This document shows positions 20,003-29,611 of a stretch of 45,801 nt of DNA, one piece after another. The notes beneath the pieces are model-generated. The model did no database searches. It had not been told where the DNA came from and saw nothing but the letters and a program-made list of their open reading frames with translations. A program made the position numbers and the translations under genes. The stretch is taken from contig RCNN01000014.1 of the NCBI GenBank assembly GCA_003667245.1, positions 1 through 45,801 of the forward strand, read 5' to 3'. Source of the stretch: Heterostelium multicystogenum. Its lineage: Eukaryota > Evosea > Eumycetozoa > Acytosteliales > Acytosteliaceae. Each line of letters starts with the position of its first letter. The stretch's first letter is position 1.

Positions 20003-21305
20003 TCAAAGCTGATATTTCTCCCGGGCCAGTTGGCCCACGCCCATACGATCAAGGATGTGCATCGGGCACAGAATCGTGACCCGCACGGTTCCCGGCAGGC
20101 GGCTGATTTCAATCGAGCCGTTGATGGTCGCGCGGTTGCGCACTTCGTCGAGCGGCAGCCCGGTCACGGCGGCGGCGCGTTCCAGTCCATTGTCTGTCGC
20201 GACGTTGAGATTGGTCCCACTGCCGATGAAGGTGATGGGCGCGTTCTCCTCGATCTCCACCTGGCCCCAGCGCTCCCCCAGTGCCTTCACCCGCAGGCGT
20301 TGCTCCGCGTCATCGGGCGCGCCATGGGCGGCAGGTCATCGAGGTTTTGCAGCAGGATCGGCCCGTCCAGGCTCAGGCCCTTGATCACCTGCACCGTCAG
20401 TTCGGTTTCCCCGACACATCGGTGGCATGCCCGGCAATTTCGCCATTGCCCTGTTGAGCATGCATATCGCCCATGTACACCCCGGCGCCGGGACCTTCAC
20501 CGGGCAGATCAGGATGCAGCCTTCGCGCACCGAATTGGTGTCCATGTGGCCATCGGTTTTCGCGGCGTGCAGTTCATCGTGGGTCATGCTGTAGCGATGG
20601 GGCGCGCCCACCAGGTACTGGCCGAAGTCGCCGCAGTTGTGGGAATCCGGCAGATCCCGTGAAGGCGTGGTGCCGATGTTGCCCAGGAATGGGCGCATAT
20701 GCGCGGCCAGGCCCGGGATATCGGCGCGGGCCAGGGACAGGATCGAGTGCTGGGCAGACAGTTCGGGCAGCGCCGACATGTCCGATGCCTTGCCGGCCAG
20801 GCGATCCGCCACAGCCTGATTGACCGTCAGGCTCACCTGATGCTCGGCATCCAGAACGATCACGTAACCATTGCTGAACGAAACGCACTGACCTCGGCGC
20901 CACAGGCATCGCAACGAATGGCGTCATCGCCAATGCCTTCGACGTGGCTGGCGGGATGCTCTTGCCCGCAGTTGGAGCAGAACTTCGCGACGAACGGGTC
21001 GCCGTGGTAACGCCCTTCGACAAAACTCATGACCCCGAGGACGTGGCCAGGGAGGTGACGCGCATGCGCTTGATCTTCAGCGCCACCGCGTCGCCGATGT
21101 CGGCGCCGGCGATGAACACGGGCTGGGTCACTTCATGGCCACCCTCAAAGGCCGGCGTGATCATCGGGCCCCAGCAACCGGGCGGGGTGCCGGTGATCAA
21201 GGTGCCACCGTCGGCCAGCGGGCCGAGCATTTTCTGGCTGGGGCCGAGCAGCCCATTGGTGTAGGAGGTGACGGTGAGACGGTCGACAGAAGGGAGGTTA
21301 TTCAT
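20003..21305 (-). CDS. Acetamidase/formamidase with zinc-ribbon-like insertion (frameshifted)
   Basis: Acetamidase/formamidase (FmdA/AmdA) family enzyme, which hydrolyses formamide or short amides to ammonia and the acid. The reading runs from ATG 21305 (MNNLPSVDRLTVTSY) through GPLADGGTLITGTPPGCWGP and GGHEVTQPVFIAGADIGDAV, then through later frames to VTILCPMHILDRMGVGQLA and a stop at 20003. In the middle, a stretch reading FCSNCGQEHPASH and later CDACGAEV has two CxxC pairs about 22 residues apart, like a zinc ribbon. Indels lie near 21030, 20885, 20420 and 20325. The length of about 430 residues fits the family plus the insertion. It is convergent with the dehydrogenase and divergent from the hydrolase at 21523. 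Confidence 0.85.
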
Positions 21306-21365
21306 TTTATTTTCCGGGCCCTGGGTGATTGAATGTTGAACAGGCTTCATCACTTAAGCGCCGAT

Positions 21366-21443
21366 GTGTATCTGTCGTGTGTCGCGCTGCCGCGATTGCC
21401 GTACGTGTGTATCTCAGGGGCATCCATACACACTCTGATACAC
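21366..21443. promoter_or_regulatory. Operator-like set of GTGTATC sites
   Basis: Four copies of GTGTATC or its near complement lie in 78 bp upstream of the dienelactone hydrolase gene: 21366-21372 (+), 21407-21413 (+), CATACAC 21425-21431 (-) and GATACAC 21437-21443 (-). GTGTGTAT at 21405-21412 and ATACACAC at 21426-21433 form a perfect inverted repeat. This looks like a multi-site regulator target in the divergent region between the amidase and hydrolase genes. The regulator is unknown. Confidence 0.4.
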
Positions 21444-21522
21444 CCGCAGTGGCGGACACGTGCAAATACAGATATCTCTGTTATCGGCTTATTTTTTTCA
21501 AACCCATCAGAACGAGGTTGGC

Positions 21523-22248
21523 ATGTCCAAACAAACAGCAGGGCGCTCCAGCGGGCGCATGATCACCTTCAAACGCCGGATGGCGCGGACGTCAACGGCT
21601 ACCTGGCCAGCCCGGCGGTACTCGAAGGCGCGCCGGCGATCGTGGTGATCCAGGAATGGTGGGGCGTAAACGATCAGATCAAGGGCGTGGCCAATCGACT
21701 GGCCGAATGCGGTTACCGCGTGTTGGTGCCGGACCTTTATCGCGGCGCGTCGACCGTGGAAGAGGAAGAGGCTCACCACCTGATGGATGGGCTGGATTTT
21801 GGTGACGCGGTTTCCCAGGACATCAAGGGTGCTGTGCAGTACTTGCAGGCAGATTCGAAAAAAGTCGGTGTGACCGGTTACTGCATGGGCGGGGCGTTGA
21901 CGTTGCTGGCGTTGAACGCGATTCCGGAAGTCGCTGCGGGGCGTGGTGTGGTACGGCTTCCCGCCGCTGGAGTATCTGGATGCTTCGAAGATCAAGGCGC
22001 CGCTGATCGGGCATTGGGGCACGCAGGATGCCTTCTTCAATATCGACACCGTGGCGGAGCTGGAGGCAAAACTGCATGCTGCGGGTGTGGAGGCGACTTT
22101 CCATCGCTACCTGGCGCGCCATGCGTTTGCCAACGAGACGGCGATTGGTGATGGTCGGATTGCAGACACGCAATACGATGCCGCCTGGTCGCAACTGGCG
22201 TGGGACCGCACGTTGACGTTCTTCGGCAAGACCTTATGGCAGGCATGA
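21523..22248 (+). CDS. Dienelactone hydrolase family protein (frameshifted)
   Basis: Alpha/beta hydrolase of the dienelactone hydrolase family, about 242 residues, cytosolic. It starts at ATG 21523 (MSKQTAG), with a shift near 21575 where an A is missing from an AAAA run, then reads IVVIQEWWGVNDQIKGVANR. The nucleophile motif is GVTGYCMGGALTLLAL with the active-site cysteine. After a second shift near 21945 come IGHWGTQDAFFNIDTV with the catalytic aspartate and YLARHAFANET with the histidine. The triad Cys-Asp-His is complete. Members hydrolyse dienelactones in chloroaromatic breakdown, but many act on other esters. The promoter region carries repeated GTGTATC sites. Confidence 0.88.
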
Positions 22249-22277
22249 CATATGTGAAAGGCATCAACGCATAACCT

Positions 22278-22370
22278 GTGGCGAGGGAGCTTGCTCCCGC
22301 TGGGCTGCGCAGCAGACCCAAAAGCTTGGGAGCGCTGCGCACTCCAGCGGGAGCAAGCTCCCTCGCCACA
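22278..22370. repeat. Second REPIN type (GTGGCGAGGGAGCTTGCTCC)
   Basis: Inverted pair of a different REP class: GTGGCGAGGGAGCTTGCTCC begins at 22278 and its complement ends near 22370. The inner part also folds (GGGCTGCGCAGCAGACCC and GGGAGCGCTGCGCACTCC). Confidence 0.85.
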
Positions 22371-22408
22371 GCAAGCTCCCTCTGCCACAGCAAGCTCCCT
22401 CTGCCACA
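22353..22408. repeat. Tandem 19-bp copies of a REP end
   Basis: The end of the right REP unit, GCAAGCTCCCTCGCCACA (22353-22370), is followed by two copies of GCAAGCTCCCTCTGCCACA (22371-22389 and 22390-22408) and a partial fourth copy. It is a local tandem expansion of a REP tail. Confidence 0.85.
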
Positions 22409-22437
22409 GCAAGCCCTTCGCCACTACTGGCAATGCA

Positions 22438-22698
22438 TCACTCAGCCGCTGGCTGCCCAATCTCCGCCAATGCACTCGCATTGTTCTTGAACGCCGCCGC
22501 AAACGCCGCGCGGTTCTTGGCCATGAAAATACCGGCATCTTCTGCCTGCTTCTCGCTCAAGCCTTCGACGTTTTTCAACAGCACTTCCATCAGGGACTCT
22601 GCCAGCTCAAGCATCTGGTCGTGTGCGTCGGCAAGTTTGCGATCCACGAATGTAGTCTCCAGGTCACGGGTACTGCGATACAGGGTTTCAACAGCCAT
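22438..22698 (-). CDS. Hypothetical 86-residue helical protein
   Basis: Intact leftward ORF starting MAVETLYRSTRDLETTFVDR and ending SALAEIGQPAAE. It is almost wholly helical and charged, with no membrane segment or cysteine. I recognise no domain. The composition and regular hydrophobic spacing (MLELAESLMEVLLKNVEGLS) suggest an amphipathic helical bundle. It stands alone, directly after the REP repeats, with about 300 bases of non-coding DNA upstream (22699-23004), where I see no other feature. Confidence 0.7.
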   Translation of the reverse strand: MAVETLYRSTRDLETTFVDRKLADAHDQMLELAESLMEVLLKNVEGLSEKQAEDAGIFMAKNRAAFAAAFKNNASALAEIGQPAAE

Positions 22699-23004
22699 TT
22701 TTCGGCCTCGTCATCGTGCAGTATTGAAGGGAGTTGCCCTTTGGTTCGAATGTCGCCAAGCGTTCTCGCGACTACTGTATTTATATACAGCTAAAAAGCA
22801 TAAGCCAATCCATGGGCTTTGGGTAGTGGCTTTTCAATGTAGCTGGCAAATGCTGGTTTGCCCTATCGGAAACTTCTCACAGGTTGGTGGGGTTGCAGGA
22901 GCGTCATTCAGTGGCTTACCTTCTCCGGGCTTCGCTTATGCGGTACACGAGTTTGGCGGCTCGAATTTAAGGAGCAAACATCTTGTAAATCCAAGGAATG
23001 CACC

Positions 23005-23262
23005 ATGGTAAAAATGACTGCCTGTTTTTCTGAATCGCCTATAAAGCCGCCTACCGCGCTTTTCGCTGTGACCCCAAATACTGACACTGAAACATTACTC
23101 GCCAATGCCAGCGAAACCTTGAACAGTGCCCGTGAAATGGCCAGTAGCCTGGCTTTTGAGCTTGAAGGACCACAGCGAAGTTTGCTTCTGGCGATCCATC
23201 AACTGCTGGAAATGAGTGGTTTATTGGTCGATCAAGCGTTGGATCAAGTCGCCCCGACCTGA
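23005..23262 (+). CDS. DUF6124/DUF3077-like small Pseudomonas protein
   Basis: A protein of 85 residues starting at ATG 23005 (MVKMTACFSES), preceded by AAGGAATG. The segment LFAVTPNTDTETLLANASET followed by GPQRSLLLAIHQLLEMSGLL matches a widespread Pseudomonas family of unknown function whose members share a 'F-V-P-D-D-E-LL-A-ETL' block and a helical end. The family occurs in many paralogous copies per genome. No function is known to me. Confidence 0.75.
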   Translation: MVKMTACFSESPIKPPTALFAVTPNTDTETLLANASETLNSAREMASSLAFELEGPQRSLLLAIHQLLEMSGLLVDQALDQVAPT

Positions 23263-23284
23263 CCTGAATCACCCGGTCACCTGG

Positions 23285-23407
23285 ATCGTTCCCACGCTCT
23301 GCGTGGGAATGCATACCGTGACGCTCCGCGTCACCTCTACCCGAAACCCTGGGGCATGGGACGCGGAGCGTCCGGGGCGGCATTCCCACGCAGAGCGTGG
23401 GAACGAT
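23285..23407. repeat. Inverted repeat of the ATCGTTCCCACGCTCTGCGTGG type
   Basis: Starts ATCGTTCCCACGCTCTGCG and ends with its exact complement at 23407. Inner sub-repeats GACGCTCCGCGTC fold as well. This family is frequent between genes in Pseudomonas and commonly gives false short ORFs, one of which runs leftward here. Confidence 0.88.
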
Positions 23408-23544
23408 CATCAAGCAGCAAGATAAGTGCCTCATATCACCCCGCCACCATCTCACTTCCTGTTCCCTGGCCTTTTTTCTGCATGCAGAGAAACCGTCACG
23501 TCCAACCGCATTATCCGGTCGAGCCGACCTAAGGAAGCATCATC

Positions 23545-24033
23545 GTGAAAATCAACTGGCTGAAAACCTGCGCAAGACCGTGCACCAACTGGCCGAGTCC
23601 TTGGGAAATCTGTTCGTCGAGACCTTCCACTACCTGGCACTGTTCGCCATTGGTGCGGTGACCGCCTATGCCGCGGTGATGGAATTTCTGGGGATGCTGG
23701 AGACGGGGCACATCAAGATTCGATGACATCTTGCTGCTGTTCATCTACCTGGAACTGGGGGCGATGGTCGGGATTTATTTCAAGACCAACCACATGCCGG
23801 TGCGTTTCCTGATCTACGTGGCGATCACGGCGCTGACCCGTCTGCTGATTTCCAACGTGTCCCACCACAACCCGCCCGACATCGGCATCATCTACCTGTG
23901 CGGTGGGATTCTGCTGCTGGCGTTCGCGATTCTGGTGGTGCGGTATGCGTCGTCGGCATTTCCGTCGGTGAAGGTCGAAGGCCCGCGCCGCAAGGGCGAA
24001 GCGAGCCTTGAAACAGAGAAGGGCGAGCTCTAG
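23545..24033 (+). CDS. psiE: PsiE family phosphate-starvation-inducible membrane protein (frameshifted)
   Basis: Inner-membrane protein of the PsiE family, about 163 residues with four membrane segments. The start is GTG 23545 (VKINWL), with AAGGAAG eight bases upstream. A G appears to be missing soon after (CTGAAAAC), then LRKTVHQLAESLGNLFVETF and HYLALFAIGAVTAYAAVMEF follow. After a second shift near 23722 come LLLFIYLELGAMVGIYFKTN, HMPVRFLIYVAITALTRLL and the last segment IIYLCGGILLLAFAILVVRY. E. coli PsiE is induced by phosphate starvation; its biochemical role is not established. The stop overlaps the convergent DUF3509 gene by four bases. Confidence 0.85.
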
Positions 24034-24347
24034 AACCCTGCGTTGAGCGGCGGCCTGCTGACCGGCGGCCGCTGCAGTACCTGGTGGCTGTCCCCATCGG
24101 TCATCACCGCCAATATCTCCATCGCGCTGTGCCCCTGCTCGATCGCAATCCCGAATTGCACACTCTGCACCAGCCGTTTCAGGCGCTGGGGGTCGTTGCG
24201 TTGTTCGGCGCTGATCATGCGTTTGGCCACGACGCCGTCTTCATCGGACAGGGTCAGCATGATGCTGCCGTCCAGCCGCTGGATGCTTAAATTGACCCGG
24301 TATTTCGGGGCGAAGGTGTCGGTGATGATCTGAAAAGGGTTGTCCAT
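24030..24347 (-). CDS. DUF3509 domain protein
   Basis: An intact protein of 105 residues read leftward from ATG 24347 (MDNPFQIITDTFAPKYRVNL). The pattern 'RLDGSIMLTLSDEDGVVAKR' followed by MISAEQRNDPQRLKRLVQSV is that of DUF3509, a family nearly confined to Pseudomonas. Its function is unknown. The stop (24030-24032) lies inside the psiE stop, so the two genes converge with a four-base overlap and no room for a separate terminator. Confidence 0.85.
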   Translation of the reverse strand: MDNPFQIITDTFAPKYRVNLSIQRLDGSIMLTLSDEDGVVAKRMISAEQRNDPQRLKRLVQSVQFGIAIEQGHSAMEILAVMTDGDSHQVLQRPPVSRPPLNAGF

Positions 24348-24524
24348 GGTGCGTTACCGCCTGATAAGAACATGCAGTCATTGACGACCGGTGTCGGGAT
24401 TAGTTCGCGTTTCCTGACCACCGGCCATTCGCTCGCTGAGGTTTTCACAAGGTCCGTTTTCCTCAAGTGCTGTACAGCAAGGGGCGTGCCGTACAGCAAT
24501 CTGCCTGCCATCAAAATTTCCCCT

Positions 24525-24610
24525 GTGGGAGCGGCTTGCTCGCGAATGCGGTGTGTCAGCCAATGATTGCTCAGCTGAACGACCGCTTTCGCGAGCAAGC
24601 CCGCTCCCAC
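24525..24610. repeat. REPIN with a one-base deletion in the left arm
   Basis: Left arm GTGGGAGCGGCTTGCTCGCG lacks one G of the GCGGG run; the right arm is full-length and ends at 24610. It lies between the DUF3509 gene and the end of sdaC. Confidence 0.9.
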
Positions 24611-24648
24611 AGTGGGTGGGTGGTGTTTTTTGAGTTCGGTGATCCGTT

Positions 24649-25941
24649 TCAGGGCATGACCGAAAAAACGATCGCAGACAGCGCAATCAAACCGATCAAC
24701 ACCACAAACACGTTGGACGCCTGGCCCGAGTACTGGCGCAGGGATGGCACGCGGCGGATGGCGTACATCGGCATCAGGAACAACAGGCAACGATGATCGG
24801 CCCGCCCATGGTTTCGATCATGCCGAGGATGCTCGGGTTGAAGGTGGCCACGGCCAGCAGGTGAGCACCATGAACAGCGCGGTGCAGCGCTCCAGCCACT
24901 TGGCCGACATGCTGCGGTTGCGCCCGCGCAGGGATTTGACGATCAGGCCCTGGAAGCCTTCGCTGGCGCCGATGTAGTGGCCCAGGAAGGATTTGGTGAT
25001 CGCCACCAGCGCGATCAACGGGTGCGGCGTAGGCGATGACCGGGGTCTGGAAGTGGTTCGCCAGGTACGACAGGATCGAGATGTTCTGCGCCTTGGCGGC
25101 GGCGAGGTCAGCCGGCGACAGGGCCAGCACGCAGCTGAAGCAGAAGAACATCACCGTCAGCACCATCATGCTGTGGGCCATGGCCAGGATGCGCTGCTTT
25201 TGCGTTCGGCTTGCGGGCCGTACACGCGTTTCTGGTCGACGGCGAAGGCGGAGATGATCGGCGAGTGGTTGAAGGAAAACACCATCACCGGGATCGCCAG
25301 CCACAAGGTCTTGAAAAGGCCGGCACGGGCATGCCTTCGCTGGCGGAGGCGAAGAATGCGCCGTTCCAGTTGGGGATCAGGCTCACCGCCAATAGCAGCA
25401 GGGCGGCGACGAAGGGGTACACCAGCACGCTCATGGCCTTGACGATCACGCCCTGGCCGCAGCGCACAATGGCCATCAGGCCGAGGATCAGCACCAGCGA
25501 CAGGATTGCCGGGGCGGTGCAGCCAGGTGCAGTTGGTGTTCCATAAAGCTGGTCAGGGTGTTGGTCAGCGCCACGCTGTACACCAGCAAAATCGGGAAGA
25601 TCGCGAAGAAGTACAGCAGGGTGATCAGCTTGCCGGCGCCGATGCCGAAGTGTTCTTCCACCACTTCGGTGATGTCGCCGGATTTGCCGACAACACAAAG
25701 CGCGTCAGCCCACGGTGGGCGAAGAAGGTCATCGGGAAGGCCAGCAGCGCCAGCACGATCAACGGCCAGAAGCCGCCCACGCCAGCGTTGATCGGCAGGA
25801 ACCAAGGTGCCGGCACCGATGGCGGTGCCGTAGAGGCCGAGCATCCAGGTGGTGTCGTGTTTGTTCCAGCCTTGTGTAACGGTGGTCGGCGTCAGGTCTA
25901 CAGCGGGATTTTCGGCAGCAGGTGTACCGTACATCGGTCAT
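24649..25941 (-). CDS. sdaC: Serine/threonine permease, HAAAP family (frameshifted)
   Basis: Inner-membrane amino acid permease of the HAAAP family (SdaC/TdcC type), which imports L-serine with protons. About 425 residues with eleven predicted segments. Marks are [20 protein letters not shown] at the first segment, [57 protein letters not shown] and [20 protein letters not shown]. The end is reached at TGA 24649-24651. The start is probably ATG 25941 (MTDVRYT) with a one-base shift; ATG 25934 ([10 protein letters not shown]) in the main frame is the alternative. Further indels lie near 25800, 25690, 25520, 25310, 25205, 25020 and 24790. It is downstream of the serine deaminase gene and very likely co-transcribed. 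Confidence 0.88.
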
Positions 25942-26001
25942 CGTTATTGCCTCGTTATTATTTTTGCGCGGGCTCACGTTGGGGCGATCAGGGAATGCTC
26001 C

Positions 26002-27379
26002 TCAGCACTCCACCCAGCTGACGGCCAGGCCGCCCCGTGAAGTTTCTTTGTATTTGTCGTGCATGTCGGCGCCGGTGTCGCGCATGGTGCGGATCACCCG
26101 GTCCAGGGAGATGAAGTGTTTGCCGTCGCCGCGCAGGGCCATTTGCGTGGCGTTGATCGCCTTGACCGCGGCGATGGCGTTGCGCTCGATGCACGGCACC
26201 TGGACCAACCCGCCAACCGGGTCGCAGGTCAACCCCAGGTTATGTTCCAGGCCGATTTCGGCGGCGTTTTCCAGTTGCTCCGGGGATGCGCCGAGCACGT
26301 CCGCAAGGCCGGCAGCGGCCATGGCGCAGGCGGAAACCCACTTCGCCCTGGCAGCCGACTTCGGCGCCGGAGATCGAGGCGTTTTTCTTGCAGAGGATGC
26401 CGACGGCGGCGGCAGCCAGGAAGAAATTCACCACGTCATCGTCGGATGCGTCCGGGTTGAACTTCATGTAGTAGTGCAGCACCGCCGGGATTGATTCCCG
26501 CCGCGCCATTGGTCGGTGCCGTCACCATGCGCCCGCCGGCGGCGTTTTCTTCGTTGACGGCGAGGGCGAACAGGTTGACCCATTCCATGGCCGACAAGGT
26601 CGAGGTGATAACGTTGGGTTTGCCGATTTCCAGCAGGCTGCGGTGCAATTTCGCCGCGCGCCGTGGCACATCCAGACCGCCGGGCAGGATGCCTTCGTGG
26701 CGCAGGCCTTGTTCGACGCATTCACGCATCACGACCAGATATGCAGCAGGCCGCTGCGGATCTCGGCATCGCTGCGCCAGGCCCGCTCGTTGGCCATCAT
26801 CAGCTCGGAAACCCGCAGGCCGTGCTTGTTGCACAAGGCCAGCAGTTCGACGGCGCTCGAAAAGTCGTAGGGCAATTGCACTTCGCTGGTCGGCGCGATA
26901 CCGGACTCGGCTTCTGCCGCTTCGATGATGAAACCGCCGCCCACCGAGTAGTACGTTTGCTCGCTCAACGGGCCGTTTTCGCCGTAGGCATGCAGGGACA
27001 TGGCGTTGGGGTGGTAGGGCAGGCTTTCGTCCAGCAGCAGGAGGTCGTGTTGCCAGTTGAAGGCAATCGACGTGCGGCCGCCGAGCAGCAATTGGCCGGA
27101 CTCGCGCAGTTGCTGGATGCGTGGGCCGATGCTGGTGGGGTCGATGCTGTCTGGCCATTCGCCCATCAGGCCCATTACACAGGCGCGGTCGGTGGCGTGG
27201 CCGACACCGGTGGCGGACAGCGAGCCGTACAAACGCACCTCTACGCGACGGGTTTCGTCGAGCAATTGCTGGTCGATCAGCGCTTGGACGAAGGTCGCCG
27301 CGGCCCGCATCGGGCCGACGGTATGGGAGCTGGAAGGACCAATGCCCACTTTGAATAGATCGAAAACACTGATAGCCAT
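26002..27379 (-). CDS. sdaA: L-serine ammonia-lyase, iron-sulfur type (frameshifted)
   Basis: L-serine dehydratase that deaminates L-serine to pyruvate and ammonia with a [4Fe-4S] cluster; about 458 residues. From ATG 27379: [20 protein letters not shown], the family signature with the SSSHT serine loop, then [20 protein letters not shown]. Later frames carry [32 protein letters not shown] and [20 protein letters not shown], whose cysteines are the cluster ligands, to [11 protein letters not shown] at 26002. Breaks lie near 26735, 26490 and 26335. sdaC follows about 60 bases on. The GcvA-like LysR regulator is divergent and may control the pair. Confidence 0.92.
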
Positions 27380-27517
27380 GCTAAAACCCTTACAAGCAAT
27401 GGAGTAGGAATCGCTGCCATGTTTTGTAGGACAAGCGGAATTGGCGCGATACTGAGCCTCTGGATCGGCACTGACCAACGAATTATCCTAAGACACCCTT
27501 TAGCAGGACTAAATCCT

Positions 27518-28466
27518 ATGGCTCGCCCGCTTCATGGCCAGACCTACGTCTGGTTGCACGTTTTTTTCCTGCGCGGCACGGCATTTGTCGTTCACCCGTT
27601 GCGCCGAGGAACTGCACATCACCCCGGGCGCGGTCAGCCAGCAAATCCGTCAGTTGGAGGAGCGCCTGGGCTTTCGCCTGTTCCATCGGCGCGCACGCGG
27701 GGTTGAGCTGAGTGCAGAGGGCCAGCGGTTGGCGATCACCGTGGGCGAGGCCTATGGCAGCATCGATGCCGAGCTGCAGCGGCTGGACGCCGGGATGATC
27801 AGCGGCACCTTGCGCCTGCGTTCGATCCCGTCGTTTCTCGGCAAATGGCTGACCCCGCGTTTGCCGCGTTTGCAGCAGCGCTTCCCGGATATCCAGTTGC
27901 GCATGGTTGCCGAAGACAGCAGCGTCGCCCTGCACGAGGGCGACTTCGACCTGGCCATCGACCTTAACGACGGCAGCTATCCCGGCTTGTTGTCCACAGC
28001 CTTGCTGGACGAGCAGATTTTCCCGGTGTGCGCACCGAGCCTGCTGCGGGGGCGACCGCCACTGCATGGCCCCGCTGACCTGGTGCATTTCCCGCTGCTG
28101 CACGACATCACTGCCTGGCGTGGGAGTTATGAGTACGCAGAGTGGGAGTTCTACCTGAACGCCATCGGCTATGACGCCGCCGACGTACGGCGCGGGCATA
28201 CCTTCAACCGCAATCACCTGACCATCGAGGCGGCGATTGCGGGCATGGGCGTGGCGATTGCCCGGCGAACCTTGCTCAATGACGAACTGGAACGCGGCAC
28301 CTTGATCGTGCCATTCGGCCTCGCCGTCCCCAACCACAAACGCTATGTGCTGCTGTACGCGCCGGGTGCGCTGAGCCATCCGGGCGTGCGGGCGGTGCAT
28401 GACTGGCTGGTGGAGGAAGCGGAGATTTTTCGCGGATTGCACCCGTTGGGAGAGGGGCAATTGTAA
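27518..28466 (+). CDS. GcvA-like LysR-family regulator (frameshifted at the start)
   Basis: LysR-type regulator of the GcvA class, about 310 residues. ATG 27518 gives MARP, typical of this class. Two indels in the T-rich stretch 27555-27590 separate it from AARHLSFTRCAEELHITPGA and VSQQIRQLEERLGFRLFHRR, the helix-turn-helix. The effector domain runs intact to 28466 (GTLRLRSIPSFLGKWLTPRL, DFDLAIDLNDGSYPGL, HTFNRNHLTIEAAIAGMGVA). It is divergent from sdaA with 138 bp between starts, so regulation of serine catabolism is the natural inference. No ligand can be read from the sequence. Confidence 0.87.
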
Positions 28467-28678
28467 GGAAGTTGGCGGTAAGAAGATGTAACCAACTCCC
28501 CACCCTAACAGCGTTTTTGGTTGTAGTCAGGGTTAATTTGTAATGTGGGATTTATCTTTGCAAAGGGGTTGAAATGTTCCTCTGTCTGCTCAATTGTGTA
28601 ATCAGGAGGTCATGGTTTTCACCCCTCCGGTGAAGCAGGAATGGCCTTCGGCGAGCTAGCTGAAATAAGGGAAAAACT

Positions 28679-29089
28679 ATGCAAATCCAAGTCAATAGCG
28701 ATAACCATATTGAAAGCAGCATCCGACTGGAGGAGTGGGTACGTACCACCATTGAGAGCACGCTCGAACGTTACGAAGAAGATCTGACCCGCGTCGAGGT
28801 TTACCTGCGGGACGAGAACGGTGACAAGCCCGGCCCACACGATCTGAGTTGCCGACTGGAAGCACGGCCAAAAGGCCATCAACCGCTTTCGGTCCTCCAT
28901 AAAGCCGATACGCTGGAACAGGCGATCGATGGCGCAGCGACCAAGCTGGAGCATGCCCTGGAGCATCTGTACGGCAAACTGCGCGGCAAACCACGCGCCG
29001 CGGGTCAAAGCCTGCCCAATACCAAGGCCGACGAGGCCGAGCTAGAAGAGGAATTCCTGGAAAACGAACAGGCTGCGCTTAACGGCTGA
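28679..29089 (+). CDS. HPF/RaiA-family ribosome-associated protein
   Basis: Intact, 136 residues. It has the S30AE/HPF/YfiA fold pattern: MQIQVNSDNHIESSIRLEEW, then TTIESTLERYEEDLTRVEVY, LRDENGDKPGPHDLSCRLEA and TLEQAIDGAATKLEHALEHL. Short members of this family bind the 30S subunit and inactivate ribosomes in stationary phase or stress. The acidic tail (ADEAELEEEFLENEQ) goes beyond the core domain. It is distinct from the rpoN-linked hpf, so it is probably a second paralogue. A strong terminator follows. It is the last clearly core gene before the mobile region. Confidence 0.88.
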   Translation: MQIQVNSDNHIESSIRLEEWVRTTIESTLERYEEDLTRVEVYLRDENGDKPGPHDLSCRLEARPKGHQPLSVLHKADTLEQAIDGAATKLEHALEHLYGKLRGKPRAAGQSLPNTKADEAELEEEFLENEQAALNG

Positions 29090-29191
29090 TAGCTGATACT
29101 TTTTTCAACCCCACTGAAAACGGGCCTGCAGATGTTATTCCCCCCAGCAGGGAATACATAGTTCAGCTACCTAAGAAATCTGATGCTGACA

Positions 29192-29218
29192 ACACCCCTC
29201 TTTCGAGGGGTGTTTTTT
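29192..29218 (+). terminator. Intrinsic terminator after the HPF/RaiA-like gene
   Basis: The stem ACACCCCTC/GAGGGGTGT with a TTTC loop is followed by TTTTT. It ends the ribosome-associated gene and lies close to the presumed left edge of the mobile element. Confidence 0.9.
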
Positions 29219-29407
29219 GTTCTATTGTTGTGAAAGCCATACCTTGATCTAGCATGTTATGCATCTGTCGATTTGTGTGCCATCGCTAGAGTGGCCTCAC
29301 CAAAAACTGATTGCTCTTCTGCCCGGCGCCGAGTCAATGTTGCTCAGTCTTCATATGTTCTATGTCGTCAGCGCGCTTGGCGCCTTGCAATTTTATCGAA
29401 TGGAACG

Positions 29408-29611
29408 ATGCATATGCCTACCGGCTATTATCTGGCGCGCCTCGAAACCCATCGGTACATCTGGATCGGCGCACTTGGCGATACACCATCTGCCGCCGGC
29501 GTCGATATTGACCTCGTATCCAGTTTTTGCTTGGTGCATCGCGGCAAGGCGCTCATTGTGGTCAGCGAGTCGCATCAGGTCGTTGAAAAAGGCAACAAAT
29601 GGACGATTTGA
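29408..29611 (+). CDS. Possible 67-residue ORF upstream of gmtY
   Basis: Open frame from ATG 29408 (MHMPTGYYLARLETHRYIWI) to SHQVVEKGNKWTI, 31 bases before gmtY in the same direction. I recognise no domain. The upstream sequence has only a weak GGAA as a ribosome site, and the frame is also open further upstream from 29273. It could be a small leader gene of the mobile element or chance. The stretch 29219-29641 must also hold the element's left border and the gmtY promoter, neither of which I can pin down. Confidence 0.3.
   Translation: MHMPTGYYLARLETHRYIWIGALGDTPSAAGVDIDLVSSFCLVHRGKALIVVSESHQVVEKGNKWTI

Noticed and set aside
22278..22420. CRISPR-like array
   Set aside because: The units are REP copies with no unique spacers between them.
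23051..23455. A leftward ORF with [17 protein letters not shown]
   Set aside because: It is made largely of the inverted repeat at 23285-23407, a well-known source of false Pseudomonas ORFs.
27516..28460. A 314-codon leftward ORF opposite the GcvA-like gene
   Set aside because: Shadow of the LysR gene; low-complexity translation rich in Gln, Arg and Ala and no family match.
29393..29575. A 60-codon leftward ORF upstream of gmtY
   Set aside because: No ribosome site, no recognised domain and antisense to the slightly better candidate at 29408.
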